This document shows positions 4,559 through 5,946 of a stretch of 5,946 bases of DNA, one piece after another. The DNA is taken from assembly GCA_018400515.1 (NCBI GenBank), contig JAGYMR010000181.1, positions 1 through 5,946 on the forward strand, in the 5' to 3' direction. Made by a program: the position numbers and the translations under genes. The notes beneath the pieces are model-generated. The model did not search any database, was not told where the DNA came from, and saw only the letters and a list, made by a program, of their open reading frames with translations. Origin of the DNA: Tangfeifania sp. Lineage in GTDB: Bacteria > Bacteroidota > Bacteroidia > Bacteroidales > Prolixibacteraceae. Numbering within the stretch: the first letter of the stretch is position 1; each line of letters starts with the position of its first letter.

Positions 4559-5779
4559 ATGATCGGATCAATTGCCTGGAGAAACGTTTGGAGAAACAAA
4601 CAACGGAGCCTCATAATGATTGCCGCCCTGGCGCTGGGACTTTTTGCCGGTGTTTTTATCCTGGCTTTCATGAAGGGTGTCATTGATGCCCGGATTGAAT
4701 CGGCCACACAGACAGAATTGGGACACCTGCAGATCCATGCTCCCCGCTTCCAGGAAAATAACAACATTCATTTCAGCATAGAAAATGCAGATGAAATGGT
4801 GGAAGCGATCGAATCGCTGGATTCGGTGAAAGCTGCCAGCCGGCGGTTAATTGCCGAACCTTTCATCATGGCTGCCCACGGAACCGGCGGCGGAAAACTT
4901 ATCGGGGTCGAACCGGAAAGGGAAAAAATGGTGACCGATATACGGGAACATGTCATCGAGGGAACATACCTCGAAAAAAATACACGCATGCCTCCGGTGC
5001 TTGTCGGGGAAAAACTGGCAAAAAAGCTGCGGTTGCAAATCGGAACCCGTATCAACATGCAGATGGTTGACCTCCACGGAAACCTTTCATCAAAAGGGTT
5101 CCGCGTCGGGGGCATTTACCGCACCACCAACACGAGCTACGACGAATCCACCCTGTTCGTCCGCTTCAGCGATTTGCAGGAACAGCTCGGGACCAACGAC
5201 CGGCAGGCCCATGAAATAGCCATCATGCTGCAGGAGGGCGACTGGGCAGCAGAAGTAAAACCGGCAATCCAGCAAGTCGCCGGCAAAGAAAAAGTGCAAA
5301 CCTGGAAAGAGATCAGCCCCGAAATGGCCATGCTGACCAACTCGATGGACCAGTACATGTATGTGTTCATCCTGATCATTCTGCTGGCCCTCTGCTTTGG
5401 CATTATCAACACCATGCTGATGGCCGTACTGGAACGGGTAAAAGAGATCGGCATGCTCATGGCAGTGGGGATGAATAAAAGAAGAATCTTTCTCATGATC
5501 ATCCTTGAATCTGTTTTACTTACTTTAACGGGGGGTGTGCTGGGAATTATTATCGGTACAGCCATTACAAAAATTTTTGAAACAACCCCCATCAACCTGT
5601 CCATGTTTGCCGAGGGACTTGAAAGTTACGGCTTTGCTGCGCAGGTATACACCTCCCTGGAAAGCCAGACCCTGATCGTTATTGCCGTACTGGTGGTGAT
5701 CACCGGGATTTTATCAGCCATTTATCCGGCCAGGAAAGCGCTCAAACTGAATCCGGCAGAAGCAACCCGCACGGAGTAA
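4559..5779 (+). CDS. ABC transporter permease, FtsX/LolC/MacB type (second of a pair)
   Basis: A complete protein of 406 residues, the same length and topology as the preceding permease but with a clearly different sequence. The N-terminus IAWRNVWRNKQRS leads into TM1 (about 17-38). A periplasmic domain (about 42-262) includes PVLVGEKLAKKLRLQIG, a stretch common in LolC/LolE-type periplasmic domains. TM2 (about 266-290) is followed by the coupling segment ERVKEIGMLMAVGMNKRRI (292-310), TM3 (about 311-335), TM4 (about 370-389) and the canonical ending YPARKALKLNPAEA. It starts 20 nt after the tandem stop of the first permease and also ends in TAATAA. Because its coupling segment and C-terminal motif are closer to the family norm than those of its partner, the two probably form an asymmetric heterodimer. 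No ATPase is fused to it, so an ATP-binding subunit must be supplied by another gene, most likely just beyond the right edge. Confidence 0.92.
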   Translation: MIGSIAWRNVWRNKQRSLIMIAALALGLFAGVFILAFMKGVIDARIESATQTELGHLQIHAPRFQENNNIHFSIENADEMVEAIESLDSVKAASRRLIAEPFIMAAHGTGGGKLIGVEPEREKMVTDIREHVIEGTYLEKNTRMPPVLVGEKLAKKLRLQIGTRINMQMVDLHGNLSSKGFRVGGIYRTTNTSYDESTLFVRFSDLQEQLGTNDRQAHEIAIMLQEGDWAAEVKPAIQQVAGKEKVQTWKEISPEMAMLTNSMDQYMYVFILIILLALCFGIINTMLMAVLERVKEIGMLMAVGMNKRRIFLMIILESVLLTLTGGVLGIIIGTAITKIFETTPINLSMFAEGLESYGFAAQVYTSLESQTLIVIAVLVVITGILSAIYPARKALKLNPAEATRTE

Positions 5780-5876
5780 TAAGGAATCGGACCTGATAAA
5801 GGTGTTAATACATGATTGAAATTTAAACACGAAATAAATATAATTGTAATTGTAATGAAACGAGCATGTTCAGGAG

Positions 5877-5907
5877 ATCACAAAAGGTGATGAAATGCGA
5901 AAGCATT
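5877..5907 (+). other. Two adjacent small perfect hairpins before the right-edge frame
   Basis: ATCAC (5877-5881) pairs perfectly with GTGAT (5887-5891) around a 5-nt loop. Immediately after, AATGC (5894-5898) pairs perfectly with GCATT (5903-5907) around a GAAA tetraloop (GNRA type). Stems are only 5 bp each and neither is followed by a T-run, so these are not intrinsic terminators. They lie in the 146-nt stretch between the second permease and the candidate start at 5926, and could be part of a leader or a structured RNA. Chance formation is possible. Confidence 0.35.
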
Positions 5908-5925
5908 CTATCGAATACCTTTGAA

Positions 5926-5946
5926 ATGGACACTAATAATGAGATA
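5926..5946 (+). CDS. Possible start of a downstream gene, perhaps the missing ABC ATPase (partial)
   Basis: The frame is open from 5827 to the right edge, with in-frame ATGs at 5866, 5890 and 5926. The last gives MDTNNEI, which resembles the short polar leader that often precedes the first beta strand of LolD/MacB-type ATP-binding subunits. The position, downstream of two permeases that lack an ATPase, makes this the expected gene. However, only seven residues are visible, no Walker motif is in the window, and the 146-nt gap is much larger than the other spacings in this operon. The identity is inferred from context. Confidence 0.28.

Noticed and set aside
5137..5604. A 155-codon leftward frame opposite the second permease
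   Set aside because: It is antisense to membrane-helix codons of a clear FtsX-type permease; the apparent hydrophobic content is a by-product.
5812..5826. ATG followed by Ile-Glu-Ile and a stop, resembling the first residues of an ABC ATPase
   Set aside because: Only four codons before the stop at 5824. It could be a broken start, but four residues are far too few to claim a pseudogene.
5853..5865. AATGAAACGAGCA repeated from the start of the LolA-like gene (2544-2556)
   Set aside because: A single 13-bp match in a window this size is within reach of chance, and the flanks do not match; the later copy opens only an 11-codon frame.
5916..5923. TACCTTTG, a perfect TAnnTTTG -7 match just before the right-edge frame
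   Set aside because: No -33-like box lies at the right distance, and transcription would start at or after the ATG at 5926, so it would not serve that start; likely chance.

Overview
The window looks like chromosomal DNA of a member of the Bacteroidota, possibly a free-living or sediment Bacteroidales-type organism (the lower rank is a guess). The reasons are promoter-like boxes of the form TAnnTTTG, start codons without Shine-Dalgarno sequences, a Tat-exported Gfo/Idh/MocA oxidoreductase starting with the DRRKFIK motif, and a TetR / LolA-like / FtsX-type permease gene order. No RNA genes, CRISPR arrays or insertion sequences were seen.

Left part (1-1438): a possible AT-rich terminator hairpin at the edge, then one leftward gene for an exported Gfo/Idh/MocA-family NAD(P)-dependent oxidoreductase. 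Its start codon lies in a perfect 10-bp tandem duplication that also creates a two-codon upstream ORF.

Middle (1439-1938): an AT-rich intergenic region of 500 bp. Its right end holds the most informative regulatory structure. Two back-to-back TAnnTTTG promoters share their -33 region, and each has an 18-bp TetR-type operator overlapping the last two bases of its -7 box. The layout is mirror-symmetric about position 1874. The rightward promoter drives tetR and the genes behind it. The leftward one has no convincing short-range target and faces about 400 bp of apparently non-coding DNA before the oxidoreductase.

Right part (1939-5779): a tight rightward operon of a TetR-family repressor, an exported LolA-like protein (outer-membrane lipoprotein-sorting type), and two FtsX/LolC/MacB-type ABC permeases of 406 residues each. 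The spacings are 9 nt, a 4-nt ATGA overlap, and 20 nt. The expected ATPase is not in the window, but an open frame entering the right edge (for example from ATG 5926) could be its start. The genes probably form an envelope-directed ABC system that moves a lipoprotein or hydrophobic substrate from the inner membrane, with the LolA-like protein as periplasmic carrier and the repressor controlling the whole set.

The most unusual observation is a complete canonical EF-hand calcium-binding loop, with matching flanking hydrophobic positions, inside the TetR ligand-binding domain (residues 78-90). It raises the possibility of a calcium-responsive repressor controlling an envelope transport operon.
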